Below, in pieces: positions 13,401-25,832 of a DNA stretch of 64,000 nucleotides. Made by a program: the position numbers and the translations under genes. The notes beneath the pieces were generated by a model. The model made no database searches and was not told the origin of the DNA. It saw nothing but the letters and a program-made list of their open reading frames with translations. The stretch spans positions 51,954,214 to 52,018,213 of the forward strand of contig NC_091017.1 of the NCBI RefSeq assembly GCF_041296385.1. Direction: 5' to 3'. Numbering within the stretch: the stretch's first letter is position 1; the number at the start of each line of letters is the position of its first letter. Origin of the DNA: Aphelocoma coerulescens (lineage: Eukaryota > Chordata > Aves > Passeriformes > Corvidae).

Positions 13401-15583
13401 ATGATGTTATTGACAAGTACAAACTCACTTCAGAAAAAAATCATCTAAATTTTGAAATGAAAAATCCAATTAAAAAATACGGGAAGAATTTGGAATTTCT
13501 TAGCATAATTTTCACCTGCTTGCCGTGGGGACAGCAACATGGGGGAATGCAAGGAGCTGACCCAGAGGAGATCTGGGGATGATGGGATCTGCCTGTCAGG
13601 GGATTTGTGGGCACTGAAGGGGAAGAGAAGGCAGTTCAGTGATGGAGGAGAAGGAGTTTGAAAAAAGCTGTGGGTGGGGAAGCCATGGATGCTCAAAAGA
13701 GAGGACACTGTAGAGAAGGCAAGCTAAGGACCAACCAAGCCAGGAAAGGTTCAATTATATTTAGGTATCTACTACCAAGACTGAAATACAAACCAGGTTA
13801 TTTGTATGGCTGTGAAGTTAGATCAGATCTTTTTTATAACTATGTGCACAAATACCACCTGGAAGTTTCAATTTGTTTTCCCCAGACTCCATGGATCTGG
13901 TGAAATTTTGTGAATTGTCCCAAATGCCATGTGTGCAGGAAATGAGTAGTCATACAGGTAAGGAAGTGATGAAGGGGTACATATTCCCTAAAGAAGTCAG
14001 AGGAGGAAGAGATGACAAAATCTGAAAGGCACTTTGAAAGGAACTGTGCCATACTTACATTCTGCACAGTGTCATGTATAATTCCTTTTTAGCTCACAGC
14101 AATCTGATTTCTTTCCAGTCAGCTTTCTCATATGCAGAAAATCCACTAAGTTGCATTTAATTACAACCCAAAGATTAAAAAATGATTTGTTCCTCTTGAA
14201 CTGGTGCTCTGTAAATGTTCAAAGTGCCTGTAACCCATACTGTATATTGCAGAGCAGAGCAATTGCATCCCATCTCCAGGAAGGTTGCCAGAACCCTCTT
14301 CTCTGCATTGTCTCTGAGTCAGGAAATCTAAACATGTATTGCAGTTTGTCAAACTTCCCAAAGTGCTGCTATGTATTTTGGGGCATGGTGAGACTCTGTT
14401 TATACCTCCCTTAACTGTGAGAGCATGGAAAGAAGAAAGGAAAAAGAGTAATGGGAAAGAAGAACAGAAGTAAGATGTTCCCACTGGAAACTGCAAGTAT
14501 TGGTATACAGCCTGTCTGATTTCAGAGCTGGGGGTCCATCCTCAGCCTCTGCACATATGCAGCCAAATGCCTGAAAAAGCTGACAGTAATTGAGCTGGGT
14601 GCAATTTTTTGGTCAAATCTTTTTGGAGACAGATAGAGGGAAGGAGAAAGGGAGAGAGGAAGAAAGGTGGTAGATGTAAGCAATGAATCTGTATTCAGTG
14701 GCATGGAGAAACCTTGTGAATTTGTGTAGGTGTTAATAAACTGTGTTAGGGGAATGGAAATGCAAATACAGATGTCTGACAGTTAATGCACTTCATTTGA
14801 CACAAAAATATTTACAGATTTTCTTCCCATGTGTCCTCTAATTCTGTTGAAATAAAATATTGCCGTTTTGGAGGGAGTTTCATGAGTTGAACAAGGCAAG
14901 ATGGACAAAATGTTTTTTTTTAATGTGTACTTGATTCATTAAAATATTTGAAAAATATTCATCAGGTTAATCTTGAAGATGCTAAAAATCTCAACCCAAA
15001 CCTACCTGTATATTTCATATTGTTACTATTTATATCCTTCTAAAAAATTCCCACAAAAAAATGCATGCCAAGACAAGATGCTTTCAGCATTTTGAAATGC
15101 TAGACACCTAGGAAGGTGTCTCAAAAACAGATAGGCATTCATCTGTAAAAGCTGCAGTTTGGAAGTGTTGTTGTGTGGCTCTCCACGCCTGCCTGCAGTG
15201 GAGCAATCCTTTGTAATAGACCACGAGACAGGGCTCCCCAGGGCTGGCACTCACCTCTGTACTGAGCCTTGCTGCCAAACACAGTTACAGAGAGGAGGGG
15301 AAGAGGAGAGGAGCTGTTGAGTTAGGTCTACTTTAATGTTATTATGAGGGGAAGGCAAGAAAAGCCTCAGAGGATCAGATCATCTACAGTTCTGCCAGCC
15401 TCTACCACAGCACAGAGCTTGCTTCTGACCTAGGAAAGTCAGGAGGGAAGTCGCCATCGGATCTGCTTTTTATTGTCATCCTAGTTTTCCCTATGTTTTC
15501 TGTCCTACCCTTCCTAGAAGCACACTTCAGCTGCCACTGGCCTGAGACTTTCTGTAAGGAGAGGACTAGGGAAACCAACAGGG
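10401..15583. other. Gene-free unique sequence
   Basis: I find nothing I can name here. Short frames on both strands show no recognised domain. A purine-rich tract at about 14628-14667, made of GGGA, GAGA and GGAA repeats, is the only low-complexity feature. A T-rich stretch near 13179-13192 and AT-rich sequence near 14790-14960 are ordinary. Confidence 0.55.
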
Positions 15584-16120
15584 GAGATGATTCTCCCCCT
15601 CTGTGCTTGTGAGATCCCAGCTGGGGTAGTGTGTCCAGATCTGGGGCCCCCAACACAAGGAAGGCTTTGTTGTTGGAATGAGTTTGGTGGAGGGTCACAG
15701 GGCTGGAGCACCTCCTCTATGAAAACAGGGTAAGAGAATCAGAGTTTCTCATCCTGGAGAGGAGAAGACTCCTGTGACACCTTATAGCACCTTCCAGTAC
15801 TTAAGAGGGATTGCAACAAGGTGTAGAGGAGCTTTTCACAAAGGCATATAGTGATACAACAAAGGGCAATGGCATCAAACTGAAGGAGGGTAGGTTTAGA
15901 TTATGTAATAGAAATAAATTCTTTACTGTGAGGGTGTTGAGACACTGGAACAGGTTGTCCAGAAAGGTTGTGGACTTCCTATCCATGGGGGTCTTCAAGA
16001 CCAAGTTGAAGCTCTGAGTAACTTGGTCTAGTGAAAGGTGTCACTCCCCACAGCAGGGGGTTTGGAACTAGATGATCTTTAAAGTTCCTTCCAATCCAAA
16101 CCATTCTATGATTCTATGAT
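15584..16120 (+). mobile_element. CR1 LINE, 5'-truncated, intact avian 3' end
   Basis: CR1 is the dominant non-LTR retrotransposon of birds, and most copies are 5'-truncated. This copy starts in the C-terminal part of ORF2, at the stretch matching the typical 'GTGTCCAG..CTGGGG' segment at about 15630. It then runs through 'GGGCTGGAGCACCTC' at about 15702 and 'TTCTTTACTGTGAGGGTG' at about 15920, followed by 'ACACTGGAACAGGTTG'. It ends with 'GGAACTAGATGATCTTTAAAG' and two copies of the terminal octamer ATTCTATG at about 16103-16118. All of these are hallmarks of avian CR1 3' ends. The 5' boundary is approximate. Divergence from the consensus I remember appears moderate, and no target-site duplication is expected for CR1. 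Confidence 0.95.
15811..16017 (+). pseudogene. CR1 ORF2 C-terminal fragment
   Basis: This open frame inside the CR1 copy encodes the extreme C-terminus of the CR1 ORF2 polyprotein (endonuclease plus reverse transcriptase). Recognisable residues include a segment close to KLKEGRFRL, then FFTVRVLRHWNRL, then a Val-Val-Asp run before the TGA at 16015-16017. The initiating ATG is fortuitous, because the element is 5'-truncated. No endonuclease or RT catalytic region is present, so the copy is inactive. Confidence 0.85.
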
Positions 16121-19100
16121 TAAATGGTAGCCAGAAGAAACTTTTCAGGGAAAGGTAGATCAGGACATGCACAGTGCAGTGCTCCCTCTGGCATGATGTT
16201 CAGGCCATTGGTGGTGTGTATTGATGTTGACTCATGATAAATGTGATTCAGGGTTCATCATTCTACAAAGAAGTACACACATCACAGAACTTTTCCTGCA
16301 AATATTTCTGAAGTCACGGGACTACCCTGTTTTATGAAAACCACTTCTCCAAATAATTATATGCAGGCTGAAATATAGTACTGTGCCTGGGTGGTGGCCA
16401 AGATGAGCTGTCTCCTGTGGCCCTGGCTGGCTGCATTGGCTGGTGAGGAGACATGGGCAGGAATTTAGCTCTGCTTCATCTCCTGTCCCCGAGCAGACCT
16501 CTGCAAACAGGAGGCAGAAGGAAATTTGTGCTTGAAATAGGTTAGTCCATGTTGTGGTGTTTCATGGCAGGAAAGGTTTTGAAAAATGAACAGCCTAAAC
16601 CTTGTGTGCTGCAGAGTAATCCAGGCTCTTCTACAATTGTTGAAGAAGTTTCTTTCTGCATCTAAAATGCCTGTACTTCCAGGACAGTCTGTGAGTTTTA
16701 TGGCACCAGATGGAACAGAAAATGGTTGGGTTTGGATTCAGCTCATCAAAACCACAGACAGAAACACAGTGCTGTGTTGTCAACTCTTTCCATGAACAGG
16801 CAAGGGAATGCATTGGATGATATGCTCTGTGGTTATGTGTTACTTAAATGTGCTGTCCCAAATTTATGTATGTAACAAAATTCATGATAGGGACTACAAG
16901 ACAAAACTCAGTACAGCCTCTACAATGTGATTCTCCTACTGGAAATCATAAAAGAATGGCTTGTTTCTTACTCTGTATTAACACATCAATTTCTGGACAT
17001 ATTTTTAGTCTTGCATTAACCAAAATGTAGCAATTTCCCAAAAGGAGGGAGGATAACAGGAAGACTAAACTTCTGGGGACTGGGGGAATGGATGAATGCT
17101 ATGGAACTGGAGTCTCTCCAGGTCTCCTGAGCTGTTCCTGCTTTTGCAACACTGATTAGCTTGCAGAGCATTTTCTCTGTAATTTAAAGCTATCTGTTTT
17201 CATGGATGACTAATTTTAAGAAATAGTGCTCTGGATAAAGGCAAATCTGTGCTATGTCCTTAGAGTAGAAATAGCCTTTTTTTCCTTTTCACAAAAAAAA
17301 CCCACCAAAAAAAAACAAAAAAAAGAAGGTGAGATTTTCTATGCTGTGTAGTTAAATAGTCTGCCTGTAGTGGAAACAGTTCTAGTATTGCTGTTAAAAT
17401 CTAGTCTCAAACACAGTAAATCTGAAAAGATTTATGTTGAGCAATCAAAGTAAGAGTATAACAACCCCTACTAAAAACACTGAAGATTGTGGCATTCAGT
17501 GAAACTTCACAAAATGAAAATAGGCAACAGATAAGGACAAACAATTCCAAGCACTAAAAGGACATTGTAAAGAAAATGTATACTTGTAAAGCATTTTTCT
17601 GGGAACAGTTTTCCTGTAAAAAACAAGCAACCTGCAGCTCAGATCTAGAAAGAGAAAACAGAGCGTCTTCCAGCCTTGCTATAGTGGTGGTGTAAGAATC
17701 AGCTGGGTTACCTCTTAGCATTGAAAACAGCTGATCAGCAGTGAAAAAAAATGGACATTTTTTCAAACTGTTATTACAACAGAGAGATGATTTTATGATC
17801 TCTCTCTGGGATCACATATTACAGTTAACATTAATATTTTTGCAAAATTGTCAAGCTCCATAAATGGCCTAGAAATGCTATAGTATATTGTAATTTTCAT
17901 AGATATATAAGTTTACAATGTTTATATTGACAAAAATATTCTAATGGAACCCTGATTTCTGATGAAGAGGAGTAGATTAAACTTTTCCTTCCACAGAAAC
18001 AAAGCAATTGTCTGCATGGTAAAACAATTTCAAATGCTCAGTATCACTGGCACAAACAAACTAGTCATCTGCAACTGATCTGAAGTCAGCTTATAAGGAA
18101 ATTGGTCCATAATGGCTGGTCAACGACCTTGCAGCTGATATCATACATCATAGTACAAGCAGGAGAAGTGGTGAGAACCCTGAAGCAGAGGTAAGAATTA
18201 GAAAAACTTCTCTAATGAGACTCTGTGACTTGAAGCCACAGAGCCTCCTGCTTCCTGGGATGGCACAGACTTCTAACTTGCTTTCTGTGGAATAAGTTTT
18301 ATGAATTTCCATTTCTTAGTGTGAATTTTTTTTGGTGATGTTTTCATTTTTGCACTGCGAGCAGGATTCCTCGCTAACCCCTTGCTGACCCCTTTTATAC
18401 TTTCCCTTCCTGTTTAAGATCTCTGCTTCCTTTATTTTCCTGAACACTTTCAAATATTTACCACTAGGTGCACAAGCAGATGTGCAGCACCTGTACTCAT
18501 CCTCTGAAGATAGACTTCCAACAGATTTGCTCATTTAGTGTTCTAATCCATCACAGCTAGAATATACTTACCTCTTAAGGGATGGCAGAGGTATAAAAGG
18601 CACTGTAGGATATCTTTATGATTTGCTAGGACCAGAAAAAGGGCTAACTTAAGCTACTATTGTTCCTTTGAAAAAGAAGTGTTTTATTATTCATCTTTCA
18701 GACTGTGGAAATAAAAAGCAGTCTTCATCATCAGAGGAGCTACAAATGTTTTTCACATGAAAACTTAAAAGACATCTCCTTGTTTAGTAATCAAACCTAT
18801 AGTAAGAATATATGAAAAATAATGGCAACATTCCTGAAGAATATGACATGGATGAGAATGAGAAGTACCTCTTTCATAAAGATTTGGGCAATAGTAAATG
18901 CTAATGGGTTTTTAATCCTCCTAAATTCATAGAAATTTGATGTAGACTTCTTTTTTGTTGTTGTAAATGCACATATTTTTCTTGTTTATTTGCCAAAGTA
19001 CAGATTTCCATGTATAGGTTTATGACTCCAATGGTTGTCAGTTTGTGCATGTAACAGCTGATGGTGTCAAAAAGAAAAACATCCCCTTACCTGAACCCCA

Positions 19101-20087
19101 CAGGGGGCTTTTTTCCAACCATAGATTCCTTAGGGGGCAGATAGCCATTCTGAGGGAAGGGGAGGACTCTTTCGAGATAGGAACCCCACATCTTAATAGT
19201 TGCTGCCAGTTAGATATTATCCCCACAGTTCATCCCTGGACTTGACATGTGTGAAAACAATGAGTGTGACACTCATGGCCGGAGAAAATATTAACCTTGT
19301 CATATAAAACTGTATTTGACTTTGAAACCCTGATCCAGACACTGTGATTATGCCAGAAAATAAAATCTTCCTTTTTCTTGCCAACATTCCTGGCTGTCAG
19401 ATACTTTAGAGAGCAGGAGCCTGGAGCCCCATTATCTATGTGCTTTGTAACTCCCCTATGGTTTGAGGTGGACTGAAGGGGTTCACACCTTTTCACTTCA
19501 CACCTCAGCTGTATATTATTATATTTGCTCCCCTGTATCCAGATGTGTACTCCCTCACTGAGAATAGTATTACTTGTAGAGCCTTCATTTCTTTGAATTG
19601 ACAGTTCAATTGCACAGATCCTTTATTGAGGAGTATGGGAATCTTTGGACAAGGTTCTTCATTCGCAGGTGATGCAGAGAAGGAAGCAGGGAAGAATCTC
19701 TCTGCAGGTGTTTTGCTCTCTTGCTCATTCCCGGACACTTCCTGTGGGGCAGGAGCAGGGTGCTGGGCAGGATCCTCACTCTGACCCAATGGGGCTGTCT
19801 TTGCTTATGACTTGGGTGTGAGTCACTTCATTTCCAGTCAAAACTGCCTAGCTCATGTAAGAGCTCTCTTATTTCTTGCTGGTGTGTCATCTTGATATGC
19901 TGAAATGCTACCACCAACACGGCTATGTCTCCACAGGACCTTTGGAAGGAGGTCAGGGCCATCCAGCTTGCACAGCGTGTTGAGTTTCCCTGCTGAACAC
20001 AACAAGGTTGTGGTCTGATTAGGTATTCAAGCTTCTATTTTTGGTTCAATTTTTGTCAGCAGGAGCATTATTTTTGCTGATAACCTC
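16121..20087. other. Gene-free unique sequence
   Basis: No recognisable gene or transposon is present. An A-rich tract at about 17291-17326 alternates runs of A with single C or CC. It could be an eroded poly(A) tail, but no retroposon body precedes it. A near-perfect palindrome, ATGAGTGT-G-ACACTCAT, sits at 19260-19276. Frames on both strands around 19045-19245 have no recognised product. Confidence 0.55.
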
Positions 20088-20208
20088 TCATCTGGGCAGA
20101 ATCTCAGCATAACTCTCCCCAGGCTGATTGATGACTTCCTGGAGCTGGCGTTGCGAAGCCGTCTGCTGAACACTGCTTCCTCCAGAGGCTCCACCAGAGC
20201 TGCTTGGG
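20088..20208 (-). other. Candidate 3'-terminal coding exon, unknown protein
   Basis: On the minus strand a plausible 3' splice site (ATCCATTTACAG, AG at 20210-20209) is followed by an open frame of 39 codons ending in TGA at 20088-20090. The predicted residues have a distinctly protein-like, hydrophilic composition: a Ser/Gly-rich start (PSSSGGASGGSSVQQ), then TASQRQLQEVINQPG, then ESYAEILPR and the stop. No in-frame ATG exists, so the stretch would have to be a downstream exon. The block holds three CpGs in a CpG-poor neighbourhood. I do not recognise the protein. The plus strand is also open here and has a decent acceptor (CTCTCCCCAG at about 20113-20122), but its peptide is less protein-like. 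A conserved noncoding element or chance is possible. Confidence 0.3.
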
Positions 20209-20210
20209 CT

Positions 20211-22239
20211 GTAAATGGATTGTGTACACAGGCAGCTCAGGAGCTGCAGTATGCTAACATTTTATGGCTGTTTTTTCCTTCTCATTATATTTAATACTAG
20301 TCATCCAGGTGCTGCGGGCTTTCCCTCCCCCAGTTGTCTTAGTTGCATGAACTTGTTAGGAACTGTTATCTGACACTTATATTACCAGGATAAAAAATTG
20401 CTACATTTGTATTTTTTTGTATTTCAATGTAGCTGTACCCCTCCAGAGGCATTAACAACTGTACTGCTGCAAGAGTATTTGTTTCCATCTTTAATTTGGA
20501 TGATTTCCATCCTACATCTGCTATTTACTTTCAGAGTCATGGTAAAACTTAAAGTTCACATGTGTGATAAAGATCTGTATGAACGGATCTAACGAAGATT
20601 TCTTCTAGAACAAACTATGGAGATCATGCTGACCTTCGCAACCAGTCATCCAGAAAATATGTCTATGGATTCAAGTAATTTATTAGTCTTGGCTTTTATT
20701 TTATTATTTTTATATTGCTCACCATGAAGTTTTCTCTTGCTAAACATGAGATCCTGCTGGGGATTTTGGTAGCTCTGCTCCACTTCTGCTCTTGTATGAT
20801 TGAAATATGCTGTTGTGTTTCTTCTATAAATGTGAGTCTCTTTCAGTTGACAGAGGATTTTGTAGCACACAGATTGCTGCATCCAGCAGCTTGATCTGGA
20901 TTCCATGCTCTTATTCATTCCAGCTTGTTAATGTTATCTGCTGGTTTTTAGAAAAACAATTTTAGCTTTTATTTCCTGTCAGATCAACTTCCAGCCCCAT
21001 TTACTGTCTCCATCAAAAGTCTCTGAGATGCTACTGTCTAAATGTCTTGAGCTATAGTATAAATAGATCTAGCACTTTGTTTATAAACATGCCTTTTTGC
21101 ACAGATCACAGGGAAAGAAAAGCTATAGAGGCATTTTGAAAAAACAGCCCCACTTAGACCAATGCATGTTTATCCAAGAGCCTAGGCTCCTTCTGGAGTG
21201 TATGGTAAACAAATACCTGACTGAATGAGATTTACTGCACGAGCATCTCCCATTTACTGTGAAAGGATGTAGCAAATAAGAACAGAAAGTCCCATCCTGT
21301 GTGGTGCTTGAGCAACACCACTTGGAGAAAGGAGGCTTATTGCTCCCCAAATCTCATCATCCCTGTAGGGCTGGAAAGGATGGCGAGTCTGTGGAGGGGG
21401 TTGTGCTGCTGCCCTCTCTGCACTGTGGTCCTGGGGTCAGCTGGGAGCCTGACCCCAGCCAGTGACTCCCACGGCTGAGAGGGGAGAGTGTGTGTGTGTC
21501 TGTGTGTGTGTCTGTGTGTCTGTGTGTGTGCAAGGACCCCCAAGCAAAATTCCCACCTCCCCGTGTGGAGGGCATGCATTTCATCATGGCCTTAGATTGA
21601 TTCCAGATGAGTGGAGACAAGTACAGAGGAAAGACTGTTTGCAAAGGGGGTGATGCTAGAAATGGACTTTCTGCTTGGGTAGCCTTGCTGCAGGCATGCT
21701 GAGCCCAGTGTCCCCCCCTGGAATCAGGGGAGAAGAGGAGGTGTGAGCTGGTGAGCCACTCTCTGCAAAGCCATATCCCAGAGTTGTCCCCTGCTCTGCA
21801 GCAGCTCACCCAGAAAACCATCTCTGGATCAACATTCCTCCCTCCCTAAAAAGCAGACAGAGAAGATGGACACGTTGGTGGCATGGGCTCTGAGCCATGC
21901 CCATGGCATCTGCTGGGCTACCATCTGCTGAAAATTACCCCTTTTTAAATAAAAATAATTTAATGAAGTGCTGTTAAATAGATTTTCAGGGGTACCTCAA
22001 GGCTCTTTCATTTAGTTTGATCATGATGAGGAAAGAATTACCTGTGGCAGCAGTCAGTAGAGGCAGGACCATTCAGATGTGGGGTGAGGGGTGGCTGCGT
22101 GAGGGGTGGTACATGCAGGGAGTGGGCTCTGGAGGCTGCAGGGTGTCACAAGCTGCCTGTGAGTCAGTAGAGTTGCATTGCCACAAGAAAAGCAAATGTC
22201 CACTGCCTTTATAAACAGGCACACAGCCTGTGAGAAATG
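20211..22239. other. Gene-free sequence with a TG-rich microsatellite
   Basis: No gene is recognised. The long minus-strand frame at 21357-21821 is kept open by the TG-rich tract at 21488-21530, which reads as a His/Thr repeat. It is not credible as a gene. Confidence 0.55.
21488..21530. repeat. Interrupted (TG)n microsatellite with TC insertions
   Basis: TG dinucleotides are interrupted at intervals by TC, giving units such as TGTGTGTGTC and TGTGTC over about 43 bp. The regular TC interruptions suggest that whole interrupted units have been duplicated, not just single dinucleotides. It is likely length-polymorphic. Confidence 0.95.
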
Positions 22240-22440
22240 TGAAGTAATCCTTCCGTCCTGCTCCACATGGATAGTGCCTCAGCTGGAGTACAGCAGATGA
22301 TGCATTTCCAGAGGGTCTGGAGAAAATGGAGTTAGTCCAGAAGGCAACAGTGGGAGAGGTCATGTTTCTGAGGCCTGTGATCATTGAAGGGAGGATGGAT
22401 GAATTAAACCTACTGTTGTCCTAAAAAGGGCAGTGGTACA
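22240..22440 (+). mobile_element. Old, degraded CR1 LINE fragment
   Basis: Several spaced segments match the CR1 ORF2 C-terminal region in the correct order. They are 'GCCTCAGCTGGAGTAC' at about 22276-22291, 'GGTCTGGAGAAAATGGAG' at about 22314-22331, 'GTCCAGAAGGCAAC' at about 22335-22348, and a later stretch resembling the 'ATGAATTAAACCTACTGTTG' region. Matching is interrupted by indels, so the copy is much older than the one at 15584-16120. It may extend weakly to about 22620, where an 'AGGCTCAATGCAGGGAAAAG' segment also resembles CR1. There is no intact 3' end. Boundaries are approximate. Confidence 0.55.
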
Positions 22441-25400
22441 GGGCCAGGATGCAGTCCTAAAGAATGCATAAATGTTACTGGGGCTAGTCTGTCCTCCTTG
22501 CCATCTGTAGAAAGGGTATAAACGAATGACTTTAATTTCAGCCAATAAAATCCAGGCTCAATGCAGGGAAAAGCTTCCTCTTTGGGCAGGAAGGAAATGG
22601 CTCCCGGGTATAAATTCTGTGACAAGGCTGCAAAGTCACCAGCTGAGTGCCAGCATTGGTCTCTGTCTTGGGAGGACAGGAAGGCAGCAGGGAGCCTGGC
22701 CACTATTCCCTGCCCTCCCCTTCCCCAGGGCACGGGATGCTTGCCAGGCACCACCCTGGCAAGGTGTGTGTAAGACAGCCCCATTGACTGCACCAACCCC
22801 CTGACAGAAAACAGCCATTTGACTCCCATCTGTACTGACCTCAGCTTTTCAGCACAGATTTTGTTCTTCCTGAAGGAGCTGATGTATTACATTTTATCTA
22901 AAAGGGAAACTTCTTATAATTTCATTGCAGATTTATTCTTGGGAAATGCTGGACATTACAAACGTTCAAAACAAATTAATGTCAGTGTTGCAATTCCAGA
23001 TTGTTTCTTTTTCCCCTGTGAGGTGTATTATGTCTGGCATTTTAATTATTCCAGTTAATTACCCAATTTTTGTTCAGTGTGTTTTGGTTTCTGTTCAGAA
23101 ACACAAAAATGTTAAAATGTGTCATTTAAAGGAATTTTGTAGAAGCATAAACTATGTTCACCTACTTTAGAGCTTGGGAAGTTAAGAACTTCCATATGTC
23201 AAGATGCAGCCCTGGGTCAGAATATAATGTATGTGTTCACAGCATGTAGAAATGGTAAAGCACTGGAGTCAATGTCTGGGAGAATTTAGCATTTCTTTCA
23301 GGTGAACTGCTCAGTTAAAACCCGAAAATATTCTTGGCATGCTCTAATAAGCATGATGGTTTCAGGTTAGACCTGCTGCAAGTGCCAGAAGACTATGAAT
23401 TTCATTCACTTTTCTTGAGGATCCTGGAAAGAGCATCAGCACAAAACATTTTCCTTTTATCTTTTTTTTCAACTGCATTTGATAGTTACAGTTTCCGTTT
23501 AGACTGACTCTGGCATTGGATAACTCATAATGGGAATTCCATGGCTTTGGAGAAAAAAAGTTCTACATGGAAATTTTACATACCCCTGTGAAGTGAATAG
23601 TTGAAAAACAGCTGCAGTAGCTTTTCATATCTGAATGAATGGGGTTTTATTAAATGTAAGCACAATCCCCAGAAGTTCCATATTGGGAAACGAGGCTCAA
23701 AGCTGCTTATCAGAATAAAGCACAGGCTGCTATCTGCACCTCCCAGCAAACTGGGGACACAGGAGGATGGCAGAAATCTTGCATCAGTTTGCTGAAGCTC
23801 CCTCTGAGGAAGTTTCTCTTCCCAACAGTGGAAGCCACTTTGTTTTCTGATGTCCTAAATCAGAGCAGCACTTCCAAGCACAGATTCATGTAGTCTGAGC
23901 TGCATTTTAGAAAGAGCTTTTCTGCCACTCAGAGATGTGTTTTCTAGAGAATGTATTTTCACACAAACACTTCTTTGACAAATACATTTTCAAGGTTGCT
24001 GGTTTAAGAGTTTGCTTACTTTGTAAAAGTATTATTTGTGTGGATTTTTATTCTTTTAGAAAAAAGTGAATGTTCATCTCATATTGAGAAGTGCTGTTTA
24101 TTTATTCATCCATCCAAATGCTGAAGCATTTGACCCAAGCATAAATACTTTGGCTGTAAAGATGCCGACATTTATGGAAATTTCTCTTTGGGTACCTAGG
24201 ACTTGTGTTTCCCTGGAAAAGAGAATCTCCAGCAGATCTGTGGTTCATGTGATGCACTGCAAGCGCATGACTGCCATGAGGAATTACCATCTCTTCTTCA
24301 CAAAGGGAAGAAAACACACTGTTGTGTGAGAAGTGTGGCTTTCCTCTGAAACCTAGATAATGTGCAAGAATGAAAGCATCCCTCTTCTCATTCAGTTCAG
24401 ATACAAAATATTTCTTATTTATTCAACTGCAAAAACTTTGGCCATTTTAGGTGAAAAATTTTCAAGAGCAGAAGGGATGAATAACCTTTTCTTGTTGAGT
24501 TCTGAAATAAATTGTTGAACCACATTTACTAAATATTTTATTTAGCTGCTGCTGCATCTTTGGTGTCAGTCCAGAGCAGATGCTCACAAGTTTGCTTCTT
24601 ACTGACTTTTTGAAGCATCATTCAGGGGTTTTTTGCATCATTTTTTGTCCCTCGGAAGGAACAGTCATATCACAGTGACACAGAAGATCCTCAGATAATT
24701 TTTGCCCAAATATGACTTTGTTTAATTTATAAAATTTCAGTTTCTATTAAATTCAGAAAGGGTGATGAATTGTGAAAGAAAAATAGCTATTTCTTGTTAG
24801 GCAGCTAGGAGCTTGTTTCGAGCTGCAGAATAAGAATAATGCAATGAGACTAATTGGTCTAAATTATGCAGTGATTTTTCCTTTAATTAAAGCTTTACTT
24901 TGGATCTTTGGATGTCCCTGACTTGTTCTGGATTATGTGGCTTTCCTACATCTGCTTTTTTTTTTTTCTCCTGAGCCACTCTTTGGGAGAAAAGGTTGTT
25001 TTCATTTGGTTCACAGCTTAAAGGGTTATCTTTTAGATATCAGGACTTCTGGGAAAATCAGGCTCTCATTTATTTCATTAACATCCTGTTACCATCCCTG
25101 GAGCCCCCTAGACCCTATTCTGTGTTGCTGCCTCCAGTCTGGCAGCCAGTGATTTGTTCCACCAGGGTACACCAAGCCCTTCTTTGGGAAACCAGGCACC
25201 TCTCAGCATATTTTGTGCTGAAAATTACAAAATAGCAATAAGTAATGAGCAAATGTGATGGGGTGAGACAGGCAGTTCTCCTCCAGCATCACTTCCAAGG
25301 AACCATGTCAGAGAGCAATCATTTGGTCCCAAATCACAGCCCAAAGACATTTCTGCAATGTTGTACAGAAGTTTAGGCTTCATTCAAATACATTCTTATC

Positions 25401-25814
25401 TAGAGTTTTTCTGTGTTTGACAACAAAAATTGGGTTTTTTTCTTTTTATAACCTCTTTGTAAAAATTTTGCGTTCCTGACAAATGCCTGAAGAGCTCCAC
25501 TAAAAGACTACGGCTACAAGTCTGAAAACTTCCACTGCTCCTGAGCTGGCTGGCAGCCTCAGCTTGCTTAGGAACCTGTCACCAGAGCACAGGAGGCTCT
25601 TTTCTGAGTTTCAGACCCATTCCTTTCTTTTCACTGTTGTTTATCTCCAGTGCTGAATGCATAGAAGGGCAGATAAATCACTGCAATTGCTGGTATTTCG
25701 TACTTAAATAAATGCATCATTGATGCTGTATGTACTTCCATTTAGTGAAAAGATATTGCTGCTCAAACTGAGAGCGGGTCAAAAGTGCACAGAAGTCACC
25801 TCAGGGTTAAAAAC
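22441..25814. other. Gene-free unique sequence
   Basis: No gene is recognised. The frames at 22410-22829 (minus) and 22526-22804 (plus) overlap each other and the possible CR1 tail, and are not credible. A homeodomain-motif-rich patch at about 24825-24895 contains TAATTG, ATTATGCA and the palindrome CTTTAATTAAAG (24881-24892). It is a possible regulatory element but has no further support here. Confidence 0.5.
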
Positions 25815-25832
25815 AAAATAAATAAATAAATA
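25815..25832. repeat. (AAAT)n microsatellite
   Basis: About four and a half tandem copies of AAAT are directly visible. No adjacent transposon is recognised. Confidence 0.9.

Noticed and set aside
17291..17326. A-rich tract as a retrogene or SINE tail
   Set aside because: No retroposed body or target-site duplication was found on either side, so it is treated as simple A-rich sequence.
21357..21821. 154-codon minus-strand frame, the longest in the window
   Set aside because: It is held open by the TG-rich microsatellite, which translates to a His/Thr repeat. No domain, codon bias or splice support is visible.
22410..22829. 139-codon minus-strand frame
   Set aside because: It overlaps the possible tail of an old CR1 in the opposite orientation and other open frames. 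No recognisable product.
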